Assembly: GCF_009857445.1 (NCBI RefSeq)
Contig: NZ_WWCN01000004.1
Location: 1-64,000 of the forward strand
Length of the DNA: 64,000 nt
Direction of reading: 5' to 3'
Origin: Duganella flavida
Lineage (GTDB): Bacteria; Pseudomonadota; Gammaproteobacteria; Burkholderiales; Burkholderiaceae_D
Shown here: positions 44,801 through 53,063 of the stretch, in pieces
How positions within the stretch are numbered: position 1 is the stretch's first letter
Layout of the letters: each line of letters begins with the position of its first letter
Program-made: the position numbers and the translations under genes
The notes under the pieces: generated by a model
Told to the model about the DNA's origin: nothing
Seen by the model: the letters and a program-made list of their open reading frames with translations, nothing else
Databases searched by the model: none

Positions 44801-45487
44801 ATGAGCAATCCTAAATTAGAAGTCCTGACCCCGCACAACAGCCAACTTATCTTCATCGATCACCAGCCGCAAATGGCTTTCGGCGTGCAATCGATCGACC
44901 GCCAGGTACTGAAAAATAACACCGTGGCGCTGGCCAAGGCCGCCAAGGCGTTCAACATCCCGACCACCATCACCACCGTCGAGACCGAAGCCTTCTCGGG
45001 CCACACCTATCCGGAACTGCTGGACGTGTTCCCGGAAAAGGATATCCTCGAACGTTCGTCAATGAACTCCTGGGACGACCAGAAAGTGCGTGATGCACTG
45101 AAAGCCAACGGCAAGAAAAAGGTCATCGTGGCGGGCCTGTGGACGGAAGTCTGCAACACCACCTTCGCTTTGTGTGCCATGTTGGAAGGCGACTACGAAA
45201 TCTACATGGTGGCCGACGCTTCGGGCGGCACCTCGAAAGAAGCCCACGACTACGCCATGCAGCGCATGATCCAGGCCGGCGTGGTGCCGGTGACCTGGCA
45301 GCAAGTGCTGCTGGAATGGCAGCGCGACTGGGCCCACCGCGAAACCTATGACGCCGTCATGGCCATCGTGCGTGAACACTCGGGCGCCTACGGCATGGGC
45401 GTGGACTACGCCTACACCATGGTGCACAAAGCGCCGGAACGCACCCAAGGCAGCCATAAAGTGCTGGCTGCCGTGCCGGCCAAGTAA
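44801..45487 (+). CDS. Isochorismatase-family hydrolase (YcaC-like)
   Basis: A 228-residue cysteine hydrolase. FIDHQPQM near 17-24 carries the catalytic Asp, a lysine sits near KKVIVAGLWTEVC, and the nucleophile Cys is in the TEVCNTTFAL motif near 115-120. The cis-peptide and DASGGTSKEAHDYAMQRM stretch follows. YcaC-type proteins form octameric rings; physiological substrates are unknown. Stand-alone gene with no operon partner. Confidence 0.9.
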   Translation: MSNPKLEVLTPHNSQLIFIDHQPQMAFGVQSIDRQVLKNNTVALAKAAKAFNIPTTITTVETEAFSGHTYPELLDVFPEKDILERSSMNSWDDQKVRDALKANGKKKVIVAGLWTEVCNTTFALCAMLEGDYEIYMVADASGGTSKEAHDYAMQRMIQAGVVPVTWQQVLLEWQRDWAHRETYDAVMAIVREHSGAYGMGVDYAYTMVHKAPERTQGSHKVLAAVPAK

Positions 45488-45582
45488 GCAGCTGCGGTTA
45501 AGCACGTAACGCCGCCTGCATCATCCTTGTGTAAATGGGGCCGCCGGCGCACTGGCTGCGCCCCTTGCTTAAGAAGCAGTCC

Positions 45583-46206
45583 TTAGTTCAGGTGCACCAG
45601 ACCGCGCCGGGCGGCCACCATTGCAGCCTCGGTGCGGGTGCAGACGTTGAGCTTGGACATAATGCTCTTGACGTGAAATTTGACCGTGCCGATGCCGATG
45701 CCGGCTTCACGCGCAATCACCTTGTTGCTCATGCCGCTGGCCAGGTGCACCAGGATGTCGCGTTCGCGCGGCGTCAGCTGGTTGCCGTGGATGCGGCTGG
45801 CCAGCTTCAGGGCCAGCTCCGGCATCATGAATTTACGGCCTTGCAGAACGGCGTGGATGCAGGTCATCAGATCGTCGAGCGGGGCGTTCTTCAGCATATA
45901 GGCTTGGGCCCCGGCGCGCATGCTGCGGTCGGCATGTTCTTCGCCGTCATGGCCGCTGAGGATGATCACCTTGGCGTCCGGATGATGAGCGCGAATGCGA
46001 CCCAGCGCCTCGACGCCGTCGCAATCGGGCAGGTCCAGATCCATCAGCAACAGGTCCGGCTGCAAGCGCTCGCACATCTCCACCGCCTGCGTACCGTTGC
46101 TGGCTTGTCCAAGCAGCGTGAACTTCCCATCGGACGTAATCAACGCAGCCATGCCGGCGCGGATCAGCGGATGGACATCGGCAATGATGATGGAAGCGGT
46201 ATGCAT
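45583..46206 (-). CDS. NarL/FixJ family response regulator (LuxR-type HTH)
   Basis: A 207-residue two-component output protein. The receiver is residues ~5-120 with phospho-acceptor Asp56 (LLLMDLDLP) and switch Thr/Ser and Lys in the usual loops. The LuxR helix-turn-helix is ~142-200 (LTPRERDILVHLASGMSNKV). No kinase gene is adjacent, so its partner is elsewhere. A small palindrome GTATAGTTATAC lies upstream at 46261-46272 and could be a control site. Confidence 0.92.
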   Translation of the reverse strand: MHTASIIIADVHPLIRAGMAALITSDGKFTLLGQASNGTQAVEMCERLQPDLLLMDLDLPDCDGVEALGRIRAHHPDAKVIILSGHDGEEHADRSMRAGAQAYMLKNAPLDDLMTCIHAVLQGRKFMMPELALKLASRIHGNQLTPRERDILVHLASGMSNKVIAREAGIGIGTVKFHVKSIMSKLNVCTRTEAAMVAARRGLVHLN

Positions 46207-46282
46207 GGTCGGGCTCCAGAGGAAGTTGATGTGACCATTTTCACCAACCTTGCCCGCTGCGTATAGTTATACGAAGGTATAG

Positions 46283-46924
46283 TCAGCCACACACCAATTT
46301 CAGGCGCTCAAGCTCCGCGAGGAAGCGTTCGGCGGCGAGGGCGGGAGGCCAGGGTTCCCAGGCGGTGCCGCCGTAGATGGATTGCAGCGGATCTTCGCTG
46401 AGTGGCGGTACTTTTATTTTCAGCGTTTGCTGGACTTCTTGTGCGGACCAGCCGGTAACGTGTACCGCTTCGCTGGCAGCGGCGAGGCGGTCGGCCAGCT
46501 TGTGGGCGGCATGCTCTTTCTGCGTCCAGCGCGGCAGGCCGTAGCGCAGGAAGACGGCGGCTTCCAGTTTCACTGTCAGCGTTTTGAAGGCTTCGCCCAG
46601 GAAGGGCTTGAGCGGAGAGATGCAGTCGAATCCCAGCAAGCCTTCTTCCGCGTCGTGCAGCAGTTCGCGCAGCGCGAAGATGGGTGATAGCGACAGCCCG
46701 GCCGCTGCACCTGCGGCGGCGCGCACATGCATCACCGTCAGCGAATGCTGCGCTACCGACAGCGGCAACGGCCACGCCGAATGTCCGCCCCAGCGATAGG
46801 TGCGCGCGAGACCCAATGCGAGGTCGCTATCGTCCCAGTCAAACGGTGTGGGATCGAGCAAATCCAGACGCCGCCCGGACGGCATGCGCACCCAGGCGCG
46901 TTGTTCTTGATGATCTCTGGCCAT
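46283..46924 (-). CDS. HD-domain phosphohydrolase (YfbR/5'-nucleotidase-like)
   Basis: A 213-residue soluble protein. Metal-ligand motifs of HD enzymes are seen as HSAWPLPLSVAQHSLTVM near 48-65 and LLHDAEEGLLGFD near 88-100, with a later His/Asp stretch AAHKLADRLAAAS. Related proteins dephosphorylate nucleotides. The first ~35 residues (VRMPSGRRLDLLDPTPFDW) match the family opening. The gene is divergent from the large fusion gene at 47021. Confidence 0.8.
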   Translation of the reverse strand: MARDHQEQRAWVRMPSGRRLDLLDPTPFDWDDSDLALGLARTYRWGGHSAWPLPLSVAQHSLTVMHVRAAAGAAAGLSLSPIFALRELLHDAEEGLLGFDCISPLKPFLGEAFKTLTVKLEAAVFLRYGLPRWTQKEHAAHKLADRLAAASEAVHVTGWSAQEVQQTLKIKVPPLSEDPLQSIYGGTAWEPWPPALAAERFLAELERLKLVCG

Positions 46925-47020
46925 GGCAAATTCTATATCGAAAGCCGCAATTTGTTTTGGGCAATAGTACCTGATCTGAAATACACTGAAGGATTAGCGA
47001 CTTCTCTCTTCCGCGACGAC

Positions 47021-50000
47021 ATGGCGACCAGACCTTCCTATATTTACCAGGGCGGCTCGGTGATGATGCACTCACCGCTGCAATTGAAGAATTCCGAGAT
47101 GTACGGCTTTTTCGTCAAAGGCGATCTGGCCAAATTACAGGCTACGCTGGACGATACGCTGAACGCCGTCGCCGGCCAGCGCATCAGATTCAAGGCGCTG
47201 TCGCCGTATGTGCTGATCACCTTCACGCGCGTGAATCACGCGGATTCTGCCGCCCCGGTGGACCATGCCAAGGGCTGGATTACGGAAATCGATATCGTCA
47301 CCTGGATCATGGTGGGAGCGATGGATGACGAGGGCAAGCTGGCCCACATCTATTACTACCCAGCCCATATCTTCGTCGACGATGCGATGGCGCTGATTAA
47401 TGGCCGTGAGCTGTTCGGCTATCCCAAGTACCTGTGCGAATATGAGATCGACGCCAAGCGCTGCGCCTTGTCGGCCAAGGGTTTTCATCCGTTTGCGCCA
47501 GAGACGAAAATCGCCATGCACCCACTGCTGGAGGTGAACGCCACGCAGGCCACGGACGGCGAACGTGAGGTCAGCAGCATCGCCGACATCATTGAGCAGG
47601 CGATCACGCTGTTCCTGTCGATACCGGACTTCTTCAACATGGATGTCGCGGGCTGGGAGGACATCATCTCGCTGCTGCGTCATCCGCGCATCGACCAGAT
47701 CTTCCTCAAGCAGTTCCCGGACAGCGCGGGCCTGAAAGCGGTCTACCAGGCGATTCTGGCGGCGCCGGCCACCATCGAGAAAATCCACAGCGGCAAAGTG
47801 CTGGGTTCCGAATATGAGGCCGTGCTGCATGCCTTTGACAGCTTCCCGCTGAACCAGACGCTGGGCTTGAAACTGGGGCCGCAGCAAGCCATCCTGCCGT
47901 ATTACCTGAACTTTGATTTCACCGCGCAACCGGGCGAAGAGCTGGTCGATAATTCGTCCGTCGCGCCGCAGAAGATTGCGATCCTGGGCGGCGGCGTCGG
48001 CGCAGTGACCACCGCTTACTATCTGAGCGACCAGCCGGGATGGCAGAACAACTACGACATCACCGTGTACCAGCAAGGCTGGCGTCTGGGCGGCAAGGGA
48101 GCGAGCGGGCGCAACGCCAAGCTGGGACAGCGGATTGAAGAACATGGCCTGCACATCTGGTTCGGCTTCTACGCGAATGCCTTCAAGATGATCAAAGCGG
48201 CCTATGCCAGCCTGGATCGTCCGGCCGGCTCGCCGCTGGCGACCTGGCGCGACGCCTTCAAGCAGCAGGATTACGTGGCCTTGTCGGAGCAGGTGGGCGA
48301 TCAGTGGCATAACTGGTCCATCGAATTCCCAACGCTGCCGGGCGAACCGGGCGAGGGCGATGAAAAGATCACGCTGTGGCAGATGGCGGTGGCGATGGTG
48401 GGCTGGATCGAGAAGTGGATACACAGCCTGGATCATCTGACCCAGGAGCTGGCGCCGCATGTGTCGCACACGGGCGCGATTCCGGACTGGGTGCATGACC
48501 TGGCCGCAGGCGTGACGTCGTCGGTGCATGAGTTGTTGAATGATATATCGCTGCTGGCCAGCGCGCTGTCCGGCATGGTGTTCAATATGGCGGCAGATGC
48601 GGATGAGGGGCAGCATCTGGCGTTGGCCGCTGCGATGGCGGGTGTGCGCGGTAAGCTGCATGCGCGCTACGGCAAGCTGATTGCCAACGCCGATGGAGAT
48701 ATAGCGGACGATATCCGCCGCCTGTTCATCTGTCTGGACCTCGGTATCACGGTCATGAAAGGCGTGTTTGAAGATGGCGTCATCAGGCATGGCTTCGATG
48801 TCATCAACGATATCGACTTCCGTGACTGGCTGCGCAAGCATGGCGGCGACCAAGAGCTGTGTGTGAATTCGGCGCCGGTGCGTGGTTTCTACGACCTGGT
48901 GTTTGCCTACGAAGGCGGTAACTTCGACCAGCCGAATGCGGAAGCGGGCACCCTGCTGCGCGCGATGGCGCGCATCGGCCTGGCCTACAAAGGCGGCATC
49001 ATGTTCAAGATGCAGGCCGGGATGGGCGATACCATCTTCACGCCGATGTATCAGGCTTTGCTGGCGCGGGGCGTCAAATTCAAATTCTTCCACAAGGTGG
49101 AGGAGCTGGTGCCGGACGGCAGCCAGATTGGCAGCATCCGCATGACGCAGCAAGTGGCGCTGGCAGGCGGCAGCTACGCTCCACTGGTGCCCGTGAAAGA
49201 TCTGGAATGCTGGCCGAGCGAGCCGCTGTACGGCCAGATCGACACGGCGCAGGCGGAATTGCTGCAGTCCGGGAAAATCAATCTGGAGTCGCACTGGACT
49301 GACTGGCCGGCGGTATACCGCGAGGCGTTTGACAAGGAACTGCCGGTCGTTACGTTGAAGCGCGGTATCGACTTTGACCAGGTGGTGTTTGGCATTTCGG
49401 TTGGTTCGCTGCCGGTGCTATGTCCGCAGCTGCTGGCGCAAAGCCCGGCGCTGCTGGCTACCTCCGAAAAAGTGCAGACGGTAGCCACGCAGGCCTATCA
49501 GGTCTGGCTGGACAAGGATCTGGCGCAGATGGGCTGGACCTATCAGCCTGACGGCCAGCAGCCGGTGCTGAGCGGCTTCACCGAACCCTATGACACCTGG
49601 GCGCCGATGGACCAGTTGCTGGTGCGCGAAGACTGGCCAGCGCCGCTGGATCCGCGCAACGTGTCTTACTTCTGCAGCGCGCTGCCGGTGGAGAGCTATC
49701 CGCCGGTCAGCGATCACGGTTTCCCCGCGCGGATGGCGGAAGTGGCCAAGGCAGGCGCCGTCAATCAGCTGGGCAAGCAGATCGCCTCTCTGTGGCCGGC
49801 CGCCGGACCAGCAGGCGCGTTCCCATGGCATTGGCTGGTGGACGGCAGCGAGGCCACCGGCGTGCAGCGCTTTGACGCGCAGTACTGGCGCGCCAACGTC
49901 GATCCTTCCGAGCGTTATGTGATGTCGGTGGTGAATTCAACCAAGTACCGCTTGCGCACCGACCAGTCGGGATTTTCCAACCTGTTCCTGACCGGTGACT

Positions 50001-50116
50001 GGATCAAGACAGGCATCAACGCAGGTTGCGTGGAAGCGGCGGTCATGGCGGGCATGCAGACCTCGCGCGCGATCAGTGGCTATCCGGCCGTGATCGAAGG
50101 CGAGGTCGATTTCTAA
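47021..50116 (+). CDS. Acetoacetate-decarboxylase-like domain fused to FAD-dependent desaturase/amine-oxidase-like domain
   Basis: A predicted 1031-residue two-part protein. Residues ~20-270 resemble acetoacetate decarboxylase: the GRELFGYPKYLCEY segment near 127-140 keeps one lysine where the family has its Schiff-base lysine, but the next residue is Tyr, not the second lysine of the classic decarboxylase. From ~315 a Rossmann GGGVGAVTTAYYL starts an FAD/NAD(P) oxidoreductase. GWRLGGKGASGRN and HGLHIWFGFYANAF near 350-385, and a C-terminal LFLTGDWIKTGINAGCVEAA, match phytoene-desaturase/amine-oxidase-type flavoproteins. No signal peptide. ATG 47021 has no good ribosome site; an upstream start at 46913 is possible. 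Joined domains suggest sequential oxidation and decarboxylation, or a non-decarboxylating condensation role, on one unknown substrate. This is inference. Confidence 0.78.
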   Translation: MATRPSYIYQGGSVMMHSPLQLKNSEMYGFFVKGDLAKLQATLDDTLNAVAGQRIRFKALSPYVLITFTRVNHADSAAPVDHAKGWITEIDIVTWIMVGAMDDEGKLAHIYYYPAHIFVDDAMALINGRELFGYPKYLCEYEIDAKRCALSAKGFHPFAPETKIAMHPLLEVNATQATDGEREVSSIADIIEQAITLFLSIPDFFNMDVAGWEDIISLLRHPRIDQIFLKQFPDSAGLKAVYQAILAAPATIEKIHSGKVLGSEYEAVLHAFDSFPLNQTLGLKLGPQQAILPYYLNFDFTAQPGEELVDNSSVAPQKIAILGGGVGAVTTAYYLSDQPGWQNNYDITVYQQGWRLGGKGASGRNAKLGQRIEEHGLHIWFGFYANAFKMIKAAYASLDRPAGSPLATWRDAFKQQDYVALSEQVGDQWHNWSIEFPTLPGEPGEGDEKITLWQMAVAMVGWIEKWIHSLDHLTQELAPHVSHTGAIPDWVHDLAAGVTSSVHELLNDISLLASALSGMVFNMAADADEGQHLALAAAMAGVRGKLHARYGKLIANADGDIADDIRRLFICLDLGITVMKGVFEDGVIRHGFDVINDIDFRDWLRKHGGDQELCVNSAPVRGFYDLVFAYEGGNFDQPNAEAGTLLRAMARIGLAYKGGIMFKMQAGMGDTIFTPMYQALLARGVKFKFFHKVEELVPDGSQIGSIRMTQQVALAGGSYAPLVPVKDLECWPSEPLYGQIDTAQAELLQSGKINLESHWTDWPAVYREAFDKELPVVTLKRGIDFDQVVFGISVGSLPVLCPQLLAQSPALLATSEKVQTVATQAYQVWLDKDLAQMGWTYQPDGQQPVLSGFTEPYDTWAPMDQLLVREDWPAPLDPRNVSYFCSALPVESYPPVSDHGFPARMAEVAKAGAVNQLGKQIASLWPAAGPAGAFPWHWLVDGSEATGVQRFDAQYWRANVDPSERYVMSVVNSTKYRLRTDQSGFSNLFLTGDWIKTGINAGCVEAAVMAGMQTSRAISGYPAVIEGEVDF

Positions 50117-50646
50117 AGCTGCTTGTGCATGAAGGTGGTGCCGCAGTAGGCGCCATCTGGCATCAAGGCGTAGTTCGGCACGACGCCAACTGTTTGCCAG
50201 CCGGCGCGCTGGTACAGGCGTTCGGCGTCGCCACCCGTCACGGTGTCCAGTACCAGCACGGTCTTTCCCTGTTCCCGCGCGGTGTGGTCCACGGCGGCCA
50301 TCAGTTGAGCGGCCACACCGCGGCGGCGGGCGTCGCGGTGCACCAGCATCTTGGCGATGTCGGCGCGGTGCGGCTGGTTGTCGGGCAATGCGGTGATCAA
50401 CTGCACGGTGCCTACGATGCGGCCTTCGCTGGTTTGCGCTACCAGCAGCACACGTTCACCGCGCTCCGCGCCTTGCAGCACACCGTGCCAAAAAGCTAGC
50501 GCTTTAGCGCGCGCCAGCGGCAGCATGAAGCTCACGGATGCACCCCCTTCCACGCAATCGATCAAGACATCGGACAGCGCTTGCGCCAGCGGCTCGGCGC
50601 GTTCGAGGGCTTCGCCGGAGCCGATGCGTCGCACGATGATGGTCAT
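50113..50646 (-). CDS. GNAT family N-acetyltransferase
   Basis: A 177-residue acetyl-CoA-dependent acyltransferase. The acetyl-CoA loop is seen in LVHRDARRRGVAAQLMAAVD near 107-126 (motif A, R-x-x-G-x-A), followed by VLDTVTGGDAERLYQRAGW. It overlaps the convergent fusion gene by four bases and its ATG overlaps the stop of the upstream XRE gene (ATGA), so the XRE regulator and this enzyme are one unit. The acceptor is unknown. Confidence 0.9.
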   Translation of the reverse strand: MTIIVRRIGSGEALERAEPLAQALSDVLIDCVEGGASVSFMLPLARAKALAFWHGVLQGAERGERVLLVAQTSEGRIVGTVQLITALPDNQPHRADIAKMLVHRDARRRGVAAQLMAAVDHTAREQGKTVLVLDTVTGGDAERLYQRAGWQTVGVVPNYALMPDGAYCGTTFMHKQL

Positions 50647-51227
50647 GTGCTTCTCCTATTGGTGGGTTGCGTGGTCAGCGCTACGAGGTAGCGCGCTTGC
50701 TTGCGAGTAGGATTGTGATAGACGATGTGGCGGTCGAGCCGCATGGCCAGCGTGTCACCGGCATCCAGCCGCCAGCGCTGGTCTCCCACGCTAATTTCCA
50801 TCGCACCTTCGATCATCCACACTTGCTGGTGGATGTCGGCGTTGTGCGGCACGCTGTCGTAGGCCACGCGCTGGCCGGGCGGGAACACCACGTCTACCAG
50901 CTGTAGAGGCGACGGCGCGGGCGGCGACAGGCTGCGGCGCATGTAGCCGGATGCAGGATCGGTCCACACCGGTTGTTCGGCCACGCGTGCAAGTGGCGAG
51001 GGCTCTGCCTCCGGGGCGCCTTTGTCTTCGAACAGCGCAGCCAGCGCTACGCCCAGCGCGCTGGCCAGTTTGTCGAGCACCGTTGCAGTAGGGCTGCTCT
51101 CTCCGCGCTCGATCAGCGAAATATTAGAGCGGCTGACGCCACTGCGCACGGCCAGTGCATCCAGCGATAGACCGTGCGCATCGCGCAGCTCCCGCACGCG
51201 GCGGGCAATGAGAAGATTGATGTCCAT
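50643..51227 (-). CDS. XRE family regulator with cupin sensor domain
   Basis: A 194-residue regulator. Residues ~10-65 are the XRE helix-turn-helix (LSLDALAVRSGVSRSNISLI) and ~105-185 a cupin fold (QQVWMIEGAMEISVGDQRW), the arrangement of PuuR-like regulators. The start ATG 51227 lies inside an 11-base inverted repeat and close to the -10 of its own promoter, so autoregulation and a leaderless message are likely. It is coupled to the GNAT gene. The ligand is unknown. Confidence 0.9.
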   Translation of the reverse strand: MDINLLIARRVRELRDAHGLSLDALAVRSGVSRSNISLIERGESSPTATVLDKLASALGVALAALFEDKGAPEAEPSPLARVAEQPVWTDPASGYMRRSLSPPAPSPLQLVDVVFPPGQRVAYDSVPHNADIHQQVWMIEGAMEISVGDQRWRLDAGDTLAMRLDRHIVYHNPTRKQARYLVALTTQPTNRRST

Positions 51228-51267
51228 GGATTTCCATTTTACAGGAAATCCATGTCCAGTAAACTGG
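51225..51267 (-). promoter_or_regulatory. Promoter-operator of the XRE-GNAT unit
   Basis: Perfect inverted repeat CATGGATTTCC (51225-51235) and GGAAATCCATG (51244-51254), with an 8-base spacer, covers the ATG. Adjacent is the palindrome CCAGT-AA-ACTGG (51256-51267). On the minus strand TTTACT (51263-51258) and TAAAAT (51241-51236) are 16 bases apart and form a good promoter; both hexamers overlap the repeats. Confidence 0.65.
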
Positions 51268-51269
51268 AA

Positions 51270-51494
51270 TCAACGCTTGCCGTCCGCCTTGTCGCCACGC
51301 GCGCCAGCGGTGCGGTCACGGTGGGTCACCGTTTTGGCTGTGGCGGATGCGCTCTGCTGATTGGTTGGGGTGTCGTTGGCGCGGTTGCCGCTCGCGTGGT
51401 TGCCGCTTTCGGACATGCCTTCCTGCTTCGGATCGTAGCCCTCGGATGGCATATTGGCGCCGGGTTTGAAGCCTTTTTCGCTAGGTTTGCTCAT
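51270..51494 (-). CDS. Small, hydrophilic, probably disordered protein
   Basis: A 74-residue protein rich in Ser, Gly, Asn, Lys and Thr with almost no hydrophobic residues. It opens SKPSEKGFKPGANMPSEGYD. AAGGAG lies seven bases before ATG 51494. Such low-complexity proteins are common in Oxalobacteraceae and often linked to stress or desiccation, but no function is known. The open frame to 51521 is not needed. Confidence 0.6.
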   Translation of the reverse strand: MSKPSEKGFKPGANMPSEGYDPKQEGMSESGNHASGNRANDTPTNQQSASATAKTVTHRDRTAGARGDKADGKR

Positions 51495-51609
51495 GATGCT
51501 TCTCCTTGTAGAAAACTGCATCCTAAGCCGCCTTGGCCTTGCGCGATGTGTGCCAGCGCACGGAGTGCGGCGGTGCGGCGTGCCGCGCTAGGCAAGCCGG
51601 ATACTGCGC

Positions 51610-52995
51610 TTACTCCGGCGCGGCCGAAGTAACCATCAGCCGCGCAAAACTGGCGATACTGGCCACACCGGCAAATACTGCGCCCAAGATCAGCGCATAC
51701 GAGGTGCCGCGTATGGACGACAATGTGAAGCAGTAAGCCACCAGCGCCGCGCCGGTGGCCTGGCCGATCAGGCGTGCAGTGGCGACGATGCCGCTGGCGC
51801 CGCCCGCCCGGTGCGGCGGCGCGCTGCCCATGATGGCCTTCAGGTTAGGCGCCTGGAAGAAACCGAAGCCGATGCCGCACCACGCCATGCGCCACGCGAT
51901 GTCGAAGGCCGACGGCTGCGCCGGCAGCATCAGCATCGCTACCAGCCCGGAAGACAGCAGTGCCAAGCCGATACCGCCCAGCGCACCGGGCGAATAACGG
52001 TCGCTCAGGCGGCCGGCGATGGGCGCCATCACCGCCACCAGCACGGCCCAAGGCGTCATCAGGAAGCCGGTTTCGATCGGCGAGCGGCCCAGCGTGGTCT
52101 CGAAATAAAACGGCAGCGAAACGAAGGCCAGTCCTTGCGCAGCAAAGGTGCAGACGGCCGTCAGCGCGGAGAGCGTGAAAAGCGGCCGCTTGAACAAGTC
52201 CACCGGCAGCATGGGTGCGGCGTGGCCGGCTTGGCGGCGCAGCAGCAGGACGAAGAACAGCAGCGTGGCGGCCAGCTCCGGCAGCAGCTTGTGCCAGCCT
52301 TCCTGATGCGCGGCATCGCCGAAGGTCAGGATCAGCAGGCCAAAGGCGAAGACGTTGAGTATCGCGGTCGGCGCATCGATGGTGTGGCCGGCGCGCGCCG
52401 AATGCGGCAGCGCGCGGCGCGCCAGCAGCACCGCCGCCACGCCCAGCGGCACGTTGATGGCAAATAGCCATGGCCACGGCGCGACGGACAAGATCAGCGA
52501 GGCGGCCGTGGGGCCGATCGCAAACGCCACCGCTACCACCAGCGAATTGAGGCCGAACCCATGGCCGTGCAAGCGCGCCGGGAAAATGGTGCGCACCATC
52601 GCCGTATTCACGCCCATCATGGCCGCGCCGCCGATGCCCTGGAACAGCCGCGCTACCACCAGCGAGGGCAGCGACCACGCCAGCGCGCAGGCCAGCGACG
52701 CCGCCGTGAACACGCCCAGCCCGAAGATGCATACGCGCCGGTAGCCGATGACTTCACCCAGCGCGGCAAACGGCAGCAAGGTGGCGACCATGGCCAATTG
52801 ATAAACGTTGACGATCCAGACCGAGGCAGCGGGCGATGTATGCAGCTGGTCGGCGATGGCCGGCAGGGCAGTGTTGGCGATGGCGGTATCGAGCGACGCC
52901 ATGCCGACGCCGATGGAGACCGACAGCATGGCCAGCTGGCGCGCGCCTTGCGGCAGGCCGTCGCGCGCAGCCAGCGCGCTATCAGGAGTATTCAT
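51610..52995 (-). CDS. MFS multidrug transporter, DHA2 (14-helix) family
   Basis: A 461-residue exporter with about fourteen hydrophobic segments. MASLDTAIANTALPAIADQL in helix 1 and the antiporter motif region RLFQGIGGAAMMGVNTAMV in helix 5 are those of EmrB/QacA-type proteins. The first residues are hydrophilic and ATG 52995 is the natural start. No membrane-fusion partner (EmrA) adjoins, so it probably acts alone as in QacA. Substrates unknown. Confidence 0.9.
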   Translation of the reverse strand: MNTPDSALAARDGLPQGARQLAMLSVSIGVGMASLDTAIANTALPAIADQLHTSPAASVWIVNVYQLAMVATLLPFAALGEVIGYRRVCIFGLGVFTAASLACALAWSLPSLVVARLFQGIGGAAMMGVNTAMVRTIFPARLHGHGFGLNSLVVAVAFAIGPTAASLILSVAPWPWLFAINVPLGVAAVLLARRALPHSARAGHTIDAPTAILNVFAFGLLILTFGDAAHQEGWHKLLPELAATLLFFVLLLRRQAGHAAPMLPVDLFKRPLFTLSALTAVCTFAAQGLAFVSLPFYFETTLGRSPIETGFLMTPWAVLVAVMAPIAGRLSDRYSPGALGGIGLALLSSGLVAMLMLPAQPSAFDIAWRMAWCGIGFGFFQAPNLKAIMGSAPPHRAGGASGIVATARLIGQATGAALVAYCFTLSSIRGTSYALILGAVFAGVASIASFARLMVTSAAPE

Positions 52996-53063
52996 TTGAT
53001 ATCCGGTGCGAGGTAAAACTGTGAAGCGTGTCCACTATTGTCGCGGAAAATCGGAAACTCTGC

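Noticed and set aside
45540-45562. GGCGCA-CTGGC-TGCGCC hairpin after the isochorismatase-like gene
   Set aside because: No T tract follows on either strand, so I do not call it a terminator.
47135-49294. Long minus-strand open frame (719 codons) opposite the decarboxylase-like/flavin fusion
   Set aside because: Low-complexity composition without motifs or a ribosome site. The plus-strand protein has clear domains throughout.
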